Shown: positions 42,429 through 54,618, numbered from the stretch's first letter. The stretch is 64,000 bases of DNA from Skeletonema tropicum (GCA_037178625.1 JAWZXG010000029.1:62001-126000); one strand, 5' to 3'. Made by a program: numbers and translations. Notes: a model not told the origin generated them from the sequence alone.

Positions 42429-42725
42429 TGTTAAAGTAGGAGTTGTGTTGTTAGCTGTTGGGAAGGCCGCACTTTGTGTTGTGTAGAGCGAGTACCTGTA
42501 GGCTGCACTTGGATGAAAACTAGAAGAGGAAAAAATGATTGATGGTTGATGGAGCGAGTCGGAACTCAGTACTAATTCCTACGAATGTGAAAATGGCGGG
42601 CTCGAACGGAATCCAATTCCTCTTTCCTCAAATAATGGTCGATGACGATGGACGAGGTGACATGGTGACGTTAGAGAGGAGCAGTCCAAGTCCTCTGCTT
42701 TCGCCGGTGCATTGGCTAATACGCA
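42429..42725. other. Divergent promoter region, ~300 bp
   Basis: Separates proC and the ViaA-RavA fusion gene. No element recognised. Confidence 0.4.
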
Positions 42726-45700
42726 ATGATGATACGTCTGCAGCTGTGGCCGGCGGCTGCACTCCTCTTCTTTGCATTGCCGAAAATACGTGCATTTTCG
42801 ACGACCACGACGTTGACACCTCCAGTGCAGCAAACCTCGTCTTCTTCTCCACAGGTAGTGTCAGATGCATCAGCTAGATTGGATCCGCTGTTGACGTCGT
42901 TTCTCCTTCGTTCGGTACGGAAGATTGATGAAGATGAGGACAGTACACCATCAATAGAAACAGATGCAACAATATCGTCATCTCATCTGACGTTTTCTGA
43001 TGCATCCAGCGCAATGATCGGCTTGACAACTTGGGATACTTCTTTGCGAAAGGCTCGAACTCCAACCATTGACGATTTTTTAGACATCAATCAAAGTGCG
43101 TGGCCAGAGGAACCACTATTTACACATTTATGCAATACATTAGCAGAGCTAGGTCTACCTAGATTGGTGCGTCGGCATCCAGAGATTTTGACATCTGTGT
43201 TACTTGGTGTTGCTAAGCTTGTAGTTGAATATACAAAAGCGCGAAGACAGGGTAAACTTGTCATTGTAGAAGAAACAATAGATGACGAAGAGAACGAAAT
43301 GTATACAGACAACTACGATGAATCAATGGATGATTATATACAAGAGACGTTTGAATACGAACAACTAACTAATTATGAATTGGAGAAATTAGCAGAGTCT
43401 TTGGCAGGTAACTTGGTCAATGAGTGGGGAAGTTTAGTTCAAGGGGTATCAATGCTCGACAAAGTTTTTGGGTACAACCATGGTCTATTAGATGTACAGG
43501 GCCAAGTTGGCTTTGGTATTGAAGATGGAGTTTGGAAGCACTCTGGATGGGAATCGTTGCCTGATCTGCAGCGAAAGCTTTCGTCCATGCCTGAGTTACG
43601 AGATCTTCTTTCGCGACTAGGTAGACGTCCATCTTCAGAAGGCGAAGATATCCGACGGTTCCAACGGAGAAAGATTTCATATTCAAATGATGATATGATT
43701 GGTGTAGAATCTGACCCGTCTAACCCGGCTTCTGTTAATGGATTGACAACATCCGGTAGCTTCAGTGCCATGCTCCCAAGTGAAGCTGTGTTGTTGAAAT
43801 CGTCGTTTCCTTCTTTAAGATGGCTGTTCCTAGCGAAGAAGGCGGAAGAGAAGTTGTTGTAAGTGCACGGGTGCCTATCTATTTGCTTGAAATGATAGTC
43901 ATCAACTGGTTTCTCATCAATTCTCTTTCGCGTACAATACAGGAGCTACGAACTGTCGGGATGGGCAGATGTCCCAACCTTGCCTCTGAGGACAAAACGA
44001 AGCGAAAGATTGCCTTGCCAGGCAGGAGGACCGTTAGTGATATGCTTAGACACATCTTGGTCGATGTCTGGAATGCGCGAACAGCTCTCAAAGGCAGTCG
44101 TCCTTGCATCAGTGTCTGCAGCACACATGCAGAAGAGAGAATGTCGAGTTGTATCCTTTTCGTCAGCAAATAATGCGATTGACAGTGGGGCGATCACGTG
44201 CGATGCAGAAGGGGTGAAGAGAATGTTAGATTTTTTGTCTTATTCATTTGGTGGAGGGACTGACGTGACGGGTGCATTGAAATATGCGATGGAAACTCTT
44301 GATATGACTTCATCGGATCTTCTTTTGGTGACAGATGGAGAGCTTCCGAATCCTCCTGTTTCCACCACAATCTTATCACAGCTTGAATCGCTACGCCATC
44401 AGACAGGAATGGAAATTCACGGGCTTTTGGTTGGAAAGAGGGAGAGTCCAGCACTTGATTCCTTGTGTACTGAAGTACATCAATTCTTGGCAGACTATGA
44501 AAGTCAAGTATCACCTGTCCGTACCAACAAAATGGTATCGTCGACATCTTTGTCGCTTTTTCCAACGAGCAGTAGAAAGGGTTACGTTGATCAATTGTCG
44601 CCGAGGAGGTATAGTTTTGCTCTCCGAGCGATGAGTAACTCTGATAGCGATGGAGTCAATATGCGCCAATACAAACGAGATAAGCGAAGACGCTTTAAAG
44701 ATGAAGACGATGATGATGATGATTTTTGGTCGTATGGTGGAGGCTATGAATCTACTGATACAACTGATAATCAGGAGAGTGAGGACGATGAACCAGTAGA
44801 GCCAGATGCATTTGTAATTAGAGTAGAAAAATCTGTTGAGAACATACAGCATTTGGCATCGTCAGAAATAGAAGAACAGAAGAAGGTCATCAGAGAAGAG
44901 CTCAACGCAGAATTGAGTCAAAAATCCAGCGCAAGACAAATACTTGAAGAATCGATATCATTGGTTGGAACTGGGCTTGTAGAACGAGATATTGAGTCAA
45001 GATTGGTAATATTAGCACTGATCTCTCAAGAGCATGTGTTGTTCATAGGTCCCCCTGGCACTTCTAAGTCCATGCTGGGGAGAAGACTTTCTCAATTGTG
45101 TGGGGGCCCTTTCTTCCAGCGGCTGTTCACCAAATTCACTACCCCTGATGAAATCTTTGGTCCACTCTCATTGAAAGCTCTTGAGAATGACCAGTATGTG
45201 CGTTGCATAGACGGATTTTTACCGACGGCAACTGTTGCTTTCTTGGATGAAATTTTCAAAGCAAACTCTGCAATTCTCAATACTCTCCTTACTATCTTAA
45301 ACGAGAGGCAGTTCGACAATGGGGCGGGAACGAGAAGGGTTGACTGTCCACTAAAATGTGTTATTGGTGCTTCAAACGAGTTGCCTGAATCAGAAGAACT
45401 CGATGCTTTGCTTGATAGGTTCTTGCTAAGAGCACAAGTTTCACCAGTCTCAGATGAAGGATTGATAGAAATTCTGTCCTCCTCTGGGTCTAGCAAACTA
45501 GATGAGTTGGTGAATAGTGAGAAAAATTATTCAGATGGATTAGATGAGGTATCTAAAAATGTATCTGATTCCCTTCAAAGTATAAAAATCAACCAAAACA
45601 TCGCTGTTTTGTTAAAGGACGTGCGCAATTACGTAAGCGAGACGTTAGGCCAGTATGTCAGTGATCGACGCCTAATCAAAGCTGCCAGACTATTGCGAGT

Positions 45701-46364
45701 TAGCGCTGCAACACATGGACGCAAACAGGTTGATATAATTGATGTGTTGCTGCTTCAGCACATGCTTTGGACTTATCCGCAACAGAAAGACGCACTCAGG
45801 GAATTCATTATCGACAACCTTACTCCGAATAATGACATCGTTGATCAATCCAAGTTTCTCCTCCAAGGACTCGCGGCTGAGGCATTGACAATTGTCAAAA
45901 AGACTATGGGCGATGTAACCGGTGAATCCGGTGCAAGGGAAGACGATCTTGACACCATCAAGTCTATCGTTTCTGAATTGAGGGAGATAAAGGGGTTGCT
46001 TGAGCAACACAGCAATGATTTGGAGCGTCATATCGCGTTGTTAGACGATTTAGGACACAACAATATCTGGATTACCTCTGATGAATCCCAATCAGTGAAA
46101 CAAGCATGCCTTCCTTTAGCTGTAGCAGCTTCAACTACTGTCTCCGAGGTTCTAAACAATGCAACTACGCTGATACTTGCACTAACACCTGTGACTGATG
46201 ATGATGTGCGATCATCAGTGATAGAAGTTCTGATGGGAAGTAGTGAGGACATCAGCACAATGTTTTCAGACGAGGAGTTACATATGAGCTTGAAGGAAGC
46301 GAAACGAATATTCAAAGGTGACGAACTCAAAAAATGGAAGAAGGCACGAAACTCTATGTCATGA
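42726..46364 (+). CDS. ViaA-RavA fusion: VWA protein joined to MoxR AAA+ ATPase, probably plastid
   Basis: Two exons, 42726-43858 and 43943-46364, with an 84-bp GT-AG intron in phase 2; 1184 aa. Leader: signal peptide LWPAAALLFFALPKI followed by RAFSTTT, the diatom plastid-entry pattern. Residues about 240-390 resemble the bacterial ViaA N-domain: SGWESLPDLQRKLSSMPELR, LLSRLGRRP, LPSEAVLLKSSFPSLRWLF, EEKLLSYELSGW. A VWA domain follows with MIDAS residues DTSWSMSG and GGGTDVTGAL, then TDGELP. After an acidic linker (DEDDDDDDFW, about 620-680) comes a MoxR/RavA AAA+ domain: Walker A GPPGTSKS, Walker B VAFLDEIFKANSAILN, sensor IGASNELPES and arginine-finger region LLDRFLLRAQV, then a helical C-terminus. 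Bacterial RavA and ViaA are separate operon partners; here they form one chain in ViaA-RavA order. Confidence 0.88.
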
Positions 46365-46669
46365 CTATTGCAGCGTTTGATCATATGAAATGATGCTGAA
46401 TGTCGTGCTGACGTCAACACCATTTCAAGCATCAGTTCAACTACGGAGTCATACCATCGCTTCTACTTTCGCAATGCGTTTGGCAGTGCTATATTATTCT
46501 ATGATATCGTAATAACGAAAAAGATCAACCAAAAGCAGCTCGTTATCTACTATAACATTGAAAAAGCTATATCAAAAAGAAACTGATTGTGTCAATACAG
46601 GCCGCTCAAAATCGGACATCAACAGAAAATTTACGTCGTTCTAACTCGCGTCCACGACAGCAATCAGTC
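46365..46669. other. Intergenic, 3' flank of ViaA-RavA
   Basis: AT-rich, no gene recognised before the satellite fragment starts. Confidence 0.4.
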
Positions 46670-46950
46670 TGGGGAGTGCTAATGAACTTGTATAGTATCT
46701 CCACCGACTATAATGGGCCACTAGAAGCGGCTCATGCGCATAATATTGACGACGATTGATACGATACAAGTTGAGTGTAGTGCTTCTGTCCAGCCCAGAT
46801 TGGTCCTCTCAAATCAGCTACGAGGATGTAGAATCACTTTAACACCAGCAATCTGTCTGAGCAGTGCCAATGTGCTTGTCTTTTATCGCACCGACTATAA
46901 TGGGCCACTAGAAGCGGCTCATGCACATATTGACGACGATTGATATGGTA
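46670..46950. repeat. Satellite fragment B, ~1.4 units, inverted
   Basis: TATAATGGGCCACTAGAAGC occurs at about 46709 and 46896, each followed by GGCTCATGC and a TTGACGACGATTGATA block. These are the reverse complement of the array-A landmarks GCTTCTAGTGGCCCATTATA and the TATCGTCGTCA block, spaced about 187 bp apart. The intervening sequence is diverged and includes GTGCCAATGTGCTTGT, which matches array C better than array A. Confidence 0.85.
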
Positions 46951-47320
46951 CGACATCATATATTTATGGTTGAAGGTCTGCAGGCTGCAGTATTTGGCTG
47001 TCTCCCCGAACGAAGAAACATGGGATTTGTTTTGAGAAGTCGTAGATACCTCTCTGGATCGTGATCTGTCTGTCTGTCCCCTTTCTCTTCTCTTTCCCTC
47101 TCCCTCCTCCCCTCCTCACCACCACCAGAGACCACCAGGCAAAAAGTAGTCATCGAGACGAGTTTACAATGAATGTTCTTTGAGTACAACATAGCAGGTA
47201 GCAACAGGATAGGAACAATTGGATTGAAATTGTCACCGCAATCACCACTTACATAATAATCATTTTATTATCACTTTCTACGTCGTTAGAGCCCGAAAGT
47301 CCTGATAAAGAAAAGACAAA
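46951..47320. other. Intergenic upstream of NSA2 with a pyrimidine-rich tract
   Basis: Contains a strong C/T tract at about 47065-47135 (CTGTCTGTC, CCCTTTCTCTTCTCTTTCCC, TCCCTCCTCC). Such tracts are frequent near ribosome-biogenesis gene starts, but the function here is unproven. Confidence 0.4.
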
Positions 47321-48103
47321 ATGCCGCAGCACGAACACATGGAACGCCACCGCAAACTCCACGGCCGTCGCTTTGACGCCGAGGAACGCGAGCGTAAACG
47401 AGATGCACGCATGGCTCACAAGCGTTCAGAGTTTGCACAAAAAGTCCATGGTATAAGGGCTAAGCTATACAATCAACGTCGGTTCAAAGAAAAGGCTACC
47501 ATGCGTAAGACTATCGCCCAACATAACGAGAGGAGTAATAAGCATGCTAATGATGATGCCGTTGCGGATGGAGCAGTGCCCGCTTATTTGCTCGATCGTG
47601 AGGGAGTCTCAAGAGCGAAAGTGCTGAGTAACACAGTTAAGCAAAAGCGTAAGGAGAAGGCGGGTAAGTGGGAAGTTCCTATCCCAAAAGTTAAGCCTGT
47701 GGCTGATGACGAAATGTTCAAAGTGATGCGCACTGGATCAAAGAAGAATAAAGCCTGGAAACGTGTAGTGACTAAATGTACTTTCGTTGGTGACAACTTT
47801 ACGCGTAAGGCTCCAAAGTATGAGCGCTTTATTCGGCCGACAGGATTGCGTATGAAGCGAGCGAATGTAACACATCCCGAGTTGAAAACTTCTTTCCAAC
47901 TGGATATTTTAGGTGTCAAGAAGAATCCCAGTTCAAGTCTGTACACAAATCTGGGCGTTCTGACAAAGGGTACTATTATTGAAGTGAATGTAAGTGATTT
48001 AGGGTTGGTGACAACAAGCGGTCGCGTAGCTTGGGGAAAAATGGCACAGGTCACGAACAATCCTGAGTTGGATGGATGCGTTAACGCAGTGTTGTTGGTA
48101 TAG
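47321..48103 (+). CDS. NSA2: Ribosome biogenesis protein NSA2 (TINP1) homolog
   Basis: 260 codons, the usual family length, no intron. The basic N-terminus [19 protein letters not shown] is the family signature. It is followed by [30 protein letters not shown] [72 protein letters not shown], and an S8e-like C-terminal barrel ending [11 protein letters not shown]2 acts in the nucleolus in pre-60S maturation (27S pre-rRNA processing). The gene ends only 37 bp from the convergent neighbour's stop. Confidence 0.97.
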   Translation: MPQHEHMERHRKLHGRRFDAEERERKRDARMAHKRSEFAQKVHGIRAKLYNQRRFKEKATMRKTIAQHNERSNKHANDDAVADGAVPAYLLDREGVSRAKVLSNTVKQKRKEKAGKWEVPIPKVKPVADDEMFKVMRTGSKKNKAWKRVVTKCTFVGDNFTRKAPKYERFIRPTGLRMKRANVTHPELKTSFQLDILGVKKNPSSSLYTNLGVLTKGTIIEVNVSDLGLVTTSGRVAWGKMAQVTNNPELDGCVNAVLLV

Positions 48104-48139
48104 GCACTTATTGTAACAGTATTAATACAAATTTTACAT

Positions 48140-50215
48140 CTAGAACACAATAATTGACGAAATCTTGAAAACATACAAACTACCAGGGCCGTTGATGTGG
48201 AAATCTATTTGGAATTGATCTTTTCTCCCCCATTGGATACCGTGCTCTCCGACAAGAATATTACAATTATCCACTTTTCGAACACCCGTGACAGGCTTAC
48301 CGTCAACGTTGATGAAAAGCCTCGAGTTTTTTCGACTGATTTCGTCAATGCTAACATACGCATCTGGACACTTATTCAGTGGACAAAGCTTCAAGCAAAC
48401 CATAATTATGCCCTCTGGACGAGTAGATCGCTTGTATACTTCGAGCTCACGATCGTTTGGGACAAGAGTAGAGACCCACCCATCTTGCTCTCTGACCAAG
48501 AAGAAGTCTTTGTGGTCGACTTCTAGTAGCTGACAATGCTGTCGATCATTCATATCATACGCTAGAGGCAACACGCCTTCTGGCGCTTTCATTAAGAATT
48601 GGTTGAAGCCTGAATCAAAATCTCCGAACAAATCACCAACCATGTCACTCTCTGTTGTCAAACCTTGCAAGCGCGATTTTGATGGCAATAATGCAGTATG
48701 ACATATAGACTCTCCTCGCAGAAGCACTTTCCAGTCCATTCCTTTGATATCCCATAAATTCTTACCCAGAAATTTCCGGCGAAACGACCTTCTGTCTTTA
48801 TCTTCTTCATGAAGCAAGTCTTTCAGAAGAGTACCAGGATCGTCACCACGAAATGCTTTCAGTTGTTCAAGTTCTATTATTGCATCATCTAGTGCAGTGA
48901 TGAGAAAGTGCCCCAGCAGATGTCCCTTCAGCTTGTGATCTTTCCATCCTGGGTGCCAAGTGGACTGAAATCGTGCATCGATACAAGGCTTGGTATCAAA
49001 CTTATTCAACCGACATAAATTGACATCTAAATCTTCATCTTCTGCAATATTCTCGTCTGCATAACAAACAAAGTTTCTCATCGAATCATCACATCTAATT
49101 CCTCCCTCTATACTTTGACCACACCGGTAATATCTGATTGCTTCCGGTAAATCATGATTGGGGTCTTCGGCAACATTAGAATCAGGAATACTTCTTTGTC
49201 TAATGCTTTCCAATGCATCTGCATTCATCAACATAGATCCAATCCCATCAAACTCCTGCAGTTTCACAAACCTTTCGCCAAATGAATCATAAGCAAACAG
49301 TATTGGACGAGTTGGATGACTCCCAGCTCGGTGAGCCCAGAGCACTGATTTGCGTACTGGCTCTGACGAAGGCTGCAACGAAGCGAAATCCCACATCAAT
49401 ACATCAATATCATCTCCGAAAATCTCGTTCATACACAATGCCAGTTCGGGTGCTGAATTGTAATTTCCCATTCCATAATTCTTTGCCTCAAAATGAATGC
49501 CTAAAGCTGCAAAGTGTGCTTGAACTGTCTGATGTAGAACAGCTGTGTAGGACTGCGAATAGAGATTTCCATGACCTGCAGCCGATGAGTCTCCAGCTGT
49601 CATCCAAGTGAACACTGGAGGGGGATTGTTGTCCTCAAGTAGTACAGCCTCAAGATGCTTGATTAGAATTCTCCTTGTCAACCGTTTCATTGATCGGATA
49701 GATGACAAAAACAAATGATTTTGTTTCTTCTGCCGTTGAATAGATTGTTTTATCCGTCCTTGGACAACAGCAGGAAATGAAAATGCGTTGGTGTTCCTAT
49801 CACTGAAGATTTGATTGTAATAAGTTCCCTATTCGTCCATTGCCGTCAGCTGCTGCCCCAGGCGCATCCGTTCTTTCACCAGCTTGCCAAATAATTCAGC
49901 CACTGAACAAAATGCCACCTTTCCATTTCCATCAGGCGTTTCACACTGCTCTTCGAAGATAGGCGATGATGCACTAATCTTACTCATCACTGCATTGCCT
50001 ATATTTTTGACATGATGTGTAGATTGTAGAGTCAAATTGACTGCAGTGGTTCTTGTGCTTTCATGTCTTCCAAGAAGCAAACCCAAAAAGAAGGAGATCA
50101 GTATGATGACGGAAGGCAAATGCCTATGTAATGGATTTTGTTGTTCTGCAGATGATTGTGATAATCGTGAGTAGCGTGGTCTCGTCGGAGCCGACGCCCA
50201 TCTTCGTTGTCGCAT
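48140..50215 (-). CDS. Membrane-anchored SGNH-hydrolase-like protein, interrupted by one in-frame TAG
   Basis: From ATG 50215 the frame encodes a basic N-terminus, one membrane segment ([19 protein letters not shown]) and [19 protein letters not shown], then reaches TAG at 49829-49831. The same frame stays open after it ([20 protein letters not shown]...) without another stop to 48140, about 690 codons in all. The distal part has [20 protein letters not shown] (a GDS-like block), [32 protein letters not shown] and [19 protein letters not shown], together reminiscent of SGNH/GDSL hydrolases with a late Asp-His pair. It looks like a type II membrane protein of the secretory pathway. Function unknown; substrate cannot be named. 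The TAG may be an assembly error, a null allele or readthrough. Confidence 0.7.
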
Positions 50216-50448
50216 GAGGATTGGTTAGGATAATAATGTGACGGTCATTATCGACATCATTATTAGAAAGGAAAAAAGTGACGAAAAAACATCGCATCAT
50301 TCATCATCATCCCAGCCTGTACCCTAACAAATACATTCACAGTGATTATTTTATATCTTCTTTCTCTAATAAGTAAATAATATGCAGCCTTTCAAATAAA
50401 GACTAGCAAATAATAATCAAAAACACTCTTTCTATCAAAAAGTACAAC

Positions 50449-51402
50449 TTAAACCTCCCTTCCAATAGCCGGCATCTTCTTCACATACACATCCTGTCCC
50501 TCAATCATATTCATACAAGAAAGTCCAAGATGGGTAACAAATACAAACATAAAGAAGAAGAGTAACCCAGCGAAAATATTGGGTGTCATGTTGACATAGT
50601 ACACTCCCTCTGCGTCTGCAGCATTGCCATTGTTGTTTTCATCTCCATTCTCCTCGTCAAGACGACGACGGCCGGCGGAGGCACTTCGCGCACTCTTGTT
50701 CATTTTATCCACAACGGCCAATGTTCTTGAACGTTTGACTTCATCCGTGGAGCGGATGGAGGAGAGGATGACATTTTGGACAACCTTTGAGTCAATTGCC
50801 TTGACAATGGAAGAGTCAATCGCAGCGGCATTATCCTTGTCCGTTACACTAACAATCAAAACGTCGGCTTCCGAAATGGCACGTCGACGCTTCTGCTCTG
50901 CCTTCTTTGCCTTCTTATTTCCCCCCTCTACGACAGCATCCTCCTCTACTAGTTCTTCCTCCTGCTCGGACTGTGCCAGGGAGGCCAATTTGCGATGGAA
51001 CTCATCCAATGCCACCTCCACAACGTTCATCCCCCCGGATAGACGGGCGTCCTTGGCAACGGTACGGGAACTCTCCACTCCATCAACATGGTAGTGGATA
51101 CTGTCGGCATGTGCATGCTTCTCTTGCACACCGGGTAATTTACCCGAGGAGGCCATGGAGACCAAACCCTCGGATCCATCGGCATCCCTCCCAACAAGAA
51201 AAATGACAGCGGAAAGCCCGGATTCTAAGGCGGCACTATCGTCATTGTTGAGAGTGGAGGCGAGGAGGGAGCGGGTATCAGTCCGCTCTGAGATGTGCGA
51301 GGGGGAGGCGGGGGAGGAGCCGGCCTTCCATACAATGGCTGGGGCGGCGGTGGAGAGCCCGATGGAGAGGGCCGCGGTGGCTACGCTCAGTAATAATTTC
51401 AT
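50449..51402 (-). CDS. Type I membrane protein, V-ATPase accessory S1/Voa1-like (tentative)
   Basis: 317 codons from ATG 51402 ([20 protein letters not shown]); the frame's earlier GTG is ignored. Signal peptide, then a lumenal region with an alternating hydrophobic pattern ([26 protein letters not shown]), a Lys/Glu-rich insert ([12 protein letters not shown]), and near the C-terminus [20 protein letters not shown], membrane segment, then a short cytosolic tail [20 protein letters not shown]. The arrangement of MTPxIxxGLL before the single membrane span with a short tail resembles V-ATPase accessory subunit Ac45/Voa1. That would put it in V-ATPase assembly in the ER or vacuole. The match is by eye and moderate only. 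Confidence 0.5.
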   Translation of the reverse strand: MKLLLSVATAALSIGLSTAAPAIVWKAGSSPASPSHISERTDTRSLLASTLNNDDSAALESGLSAVIFLVGRDADGSEGLVSMASSGKLPGVQEKHAHADSIHYHVDGVESSRTVAKDARLSGGMNVVEVALDEFHRKLASLAQSEQEEELVEEDAVVEGGNKKAKKAEQKRRRAISEADVLIVSVTDKDNAAAIDSSIVKAIDSKVVQNVILSSIRSTDEVKRSRTLAVVDKMNKSARSASAGRRRLDEENGDENNNGNAADAEGVYYVNMTPNIFAGLLFFFMFVFVTHLGLSCMNMIEGQDVYVKKMPAIGREV

Positions 51403-51706
51403 GGTGATCACGTAAAAAATAAGATGGCCGTTTTGGATGCGATGGGGCGGCGAGATGCGAAAAAGGTGAGTGAGAGTGATGCATTCTCAGTACTTTTGAT
51501 TCTCATTCACCTTTACGACAGGTTCGCAGGATTCGAGACTAGAGGAACAGCAAATGCATCAAGCAAGTGCAGCAAGTCCGCCAAAGTGCCGAAGATCTTT
51601 CTTTGGCTTCAGCTCTCGGAACCATCAACCGAGACAAAAATAAAGAAGCTCACCAAAGATTGCATAGAGAGAGAAAAGACACAATATTTAGCAGCATCTA
51701 TCAACC

Positions 51707-53656
51707 ATGATGGCATCTACAGTTGCTAGGCGACTAGTTCGCAATAATGCTACGAGGTCTCTCTCTACCAAGGCCGCAAGGACTGGTGGACCGATTGGAA
51801 GCGACGGTAAACATGAGATCTGGCGCGAGGGAATTTATGATCATGATAATGAACCCAAGTGAGTACATAACGTGTCTATTGCTTGCTTATGTGCACAAGA
51901 TATGTAACGCTGACCATTTCAAAATAATTGAAACTACATATCATCTTTCACCAATTTGAATATATTATGTGCAGAGTAAAACGTCGTGATGGAACCTACC
52001 AACCCATCGAGAAACTTCGTGGCTTCATCAACTACCAACGTAACAAAGAACCCTACCGCGATGCCTCCAAACGTGTCCTCGACTGGGAAGAACTCAACCC
52101 CGTCGAGGGCCGCGATGACGAGAAACACACATCCATCGAACGTAAAGTACAAGCGGCACGCTGTATGGATTGCGGTACGCCATTTTGTCAAACTCACACT
52201 GGGTGTCCTGTGAACAATCTTATCCCCGAGTGGAATAATCTGGTGTACAATGAACAGTGGAGTGATGCCATTGAGCGATTGCACAAGACAAACAACTTTC
52301 CAGAATTTACAGGGCGCGTTTGTCCCGCTCCTTGTGAGGGTGCGTGTGTGGCTGGACTTGTCGATCAGCCGATTACCATTAAAGATATTGAATACTCCAT
52401 TGTGGATAATGCGTGGAAGGAAGGGTTGATTACTCCACGCATCCCCAAAGAACGAACTGGTATGACAGTGGCAGTTGTTGGATCTGGACCCGCTGGTTTG
52501 GCAGCAGCAGATCAGTTGAATCAGATGGGACACAAGGTTACCGTCTTTGAACGCGCGGATCGTATTGGAGGGTTGCTCATGTATGGAATTCCTAACATGA
52601 AATTGGAGAAGGATACAGTGGACCGTCGTGTCAATTTGCTCCGTGAGGAAGGTATTGAGTTTGTAACGAATGCCAACATTGGTAAGAATGTGGATGTGAA
52701 TGAGTTGAGGGCGAATTTCGATGCGTTGGCGCTCACTCTTGGATCTACCAAGCCAAGGGATTTGCCAGTGCCAGGAAGGGACTTGAAGGGTGTTCACTTT
52801 GCAATGGTAAGTAGAAGGATTTTTGTGGTTAGAGAGGAACACTTGCTAGTTCAAACTCTTGCATTCATCTAACCTTTTGACTTTTCTCACTCTTTTGGTC
52901 ATCTTACAGGAGTTCCTCACCGAAAATCAAAAGCGTCTTCTCCTCACAAAGGAGGGAACATTGGAATCTAACTGGGACAAGGAGAAATTTATCACCGCCG
53001 CAGGCAAGGATGTTATTGTGATTGGAGGAGGTGATACTGGAACTGATTGCATCGGTACGTCCATGCGTCATCGTTGCAAGTCTGTCACAAACTTTGAATT
53101 GATGCCCTGTCCACCAAACGAACGCGCCCCTGATAATCCATGGCCTCAGTGGCCACGTGTGTATGGTATTGACTACGGACATGCTGAAGTCCGTGCTGTC
53201 TTTGGAAAAGATCCACGAGAGTATGCAGTAATGACTAAGGAATTTATTGGTGATGAAAGTGGTAATGTGAAGGCTCTCATCACTCAAGATGTTGATATGA
53301 GTTCAGGACGTCCAACTGCTGTCGAGGGAAGTGAGCGTGAGTGGCCTTGTGACTTAGCAGTACTATCAATGGGATTTGTATCACCCGAGGACTACATTGC
53401 AAAGGAGTTGGACTTGGATTTAGACCAAAGAAACAATATCCACGCAGTTTATGGAGATTACCGTACTAGCATGCAAGGCGTCTTTGCCGGGGGAGATTGT
53501 CGCCGAGGCCAGAGTTTAGTTGTGTGGGCTATACACGAGGGCAGAGGAGTTGCTGATGCAGTGGATGTCTACCTCAAAGAAAAGCGAAGAGATGAGATGG
53601 AGACTGGAAAGCCCACAAGTGTGTTTGCAAATTTGAGTAGCATGACTCCAATTTGA
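51707..53656 (+). CDS. gltD: Glutamate synthase small subunit (GltD-type), mitochondrial
   Basis: Three exons, 51707-51858, 51975-52806 and 52910-53656, with GT-AG introns; 576 aa. The N-terminus [20 protein letters not shown] is an amphipathic Arg/Ser-rich mitochondrial presequence. Then come the Fe-S region [21 protein letters not shown] and [15 protein letters not shown], the FAD-binding [20 protein letters not shown], and the NAD(P)H-binding [20 protein letters not shown], ending with [19 protein letters not shown]. The small chain passes electrons from NAD(P)H to the large, glutamine-amidotransferase chain. Here it is a free-standing gene as in bacteria, not fused to the large subunit as in plants and fungi. 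The large subunit is not in the window. Confidence 0.95.
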
Positions 53657-53740
53657 GCAGTATTTCGTGGTGTAAAAGAAAGATGTTGTGATAATTACTT
53701 AAGTACATTCTGTGGTCAGATTGTCATGTCCGTCTCATAT

Positions 53741-54304
53741 TTATAAATCTTCTTGTGACGGCATCATTGGAACCAACCGATTAATTTCCAATTCTATCGA
53801 GGGTAAGCTGTTAGCCATCGCAAAATTGATTGCCTCTGTGTAAGCCTGTGCAGTATCTTGAATACTTGACTCTCTAACATCGCTTTCATAAGCGTAGTTT
53901 CCATCCCCATCACTACCTGCACGAACAGCCACAATGGTATCCAAAGACGATATCCCGGTAGCATCAACTACATCTTGTCTAACCTGACTGATTAGTGTTA
54001 CTGATTCACAATCACTAAATCTGATACCACTAACCATCTCCAAAGGCAGCTCGGCGTCGAGCTTACCGATTGCATACATTGGCTTTTGATCCTCGGGTAT
54101 GATCTCCAAGCCCATATCTGCCTTGAGGATATCGATGCCGTAAACAAAAGCTGCTTGACTAACAAGGGCTGCTGGAGTATTACTCGGCTCGGACATCCAC
54201 GTGGCCGTATTAGAAGGTCTTTGTTTTGAGGCTAATGAAGTGAACGCATCGCCGACGGTGCTCAAAGCCAGAGCGACGATAATACTAGAGGTAAGATGCT
54301 TCAT
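53741..54304 (-). CDS. Small plastid-targeted protein of unknown function
   Basis: 187 codons, no intron. Signal peptide MKHLTSSIIVALALSTVG ending DAFTSL, again the diatom plastid-entry pattern, followed by a Ser/Thr-rich transit segment. The mature part has AALVSQAAFVYGIDILKADM, KPMYAIGKLDAELPLEMVSG and a helix AYTEAINFAMANSLPSIELE. I do not recognise a domain. It is tail-to-tail with gltD, 85 bp apart. Confidence 0.65.
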   Translation of the reverse strand: MKHLTSSIIVALALSTVGDAFTSLASKQRPSNTATWMSEPSNTPAALVSQAAFVYGIDILKADMGLEIIPEDQKPMYAIGKLDAELPLEMVSGIRFSDCESVTLISQVRQDVVDATGISSLDTIVAVRAGSDGDGNYAYESDVRESSIQDTAQAYTEAINFAMANSLPSIELEINRLVPMMPSQEDL

Positions 54305-54618
54305 GCTGGAACCAAGTAAGATTGTAATGGCTTAATGTTTGTAGCGCGTCAGACAATGATACGACACTACCTACTGTCTTGCCAACTTCATTGATGTCAA
54401 AGTTTTGTGATAGTTTTGTTGGGGTTCGTTTGGGCAAATGAGACACGCATCCGTTTGGATAAGTGCATCTCTTTCTATCTCTTTGATTCAAATTAAAATG
54501 TCGCCAAAATCGAAGTCGAAGGCCGATAGTAACGACACCAACCTATGCAAATGATACCATCGTGGTGTGGGGCAGAACTAAACTAAAAGATCATCAAAGC
54601 AGCAACATCACCAGCATC

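Noticed and set aside
43859..43942. Two separate genes (VWA leader and ATPase)
   Set aside because: GT-AG intron with matching phase joins them, and ViaA-like sequence crosses the junction (EEKLL/SYELSGW).
47065..47135. Pyrimidine tract as a specific translational control element of NSA2
   Set aside because: It is about 190 bp before the ATG and the transcription start is unknown, so no role can be assigned.
47584..48174. 196-codon minus-strand frame antisense to NSA2
   Set aside because: The plus strand encodes NSA2 with family-wide conservation; the antisense frame has no motif.
51934..52842. 302-codon minus-strand frame antisense to gltD
   Set aside because: Opposite-strand shadow of a well-supported exon with conserved GltD motifs on the plus strand.
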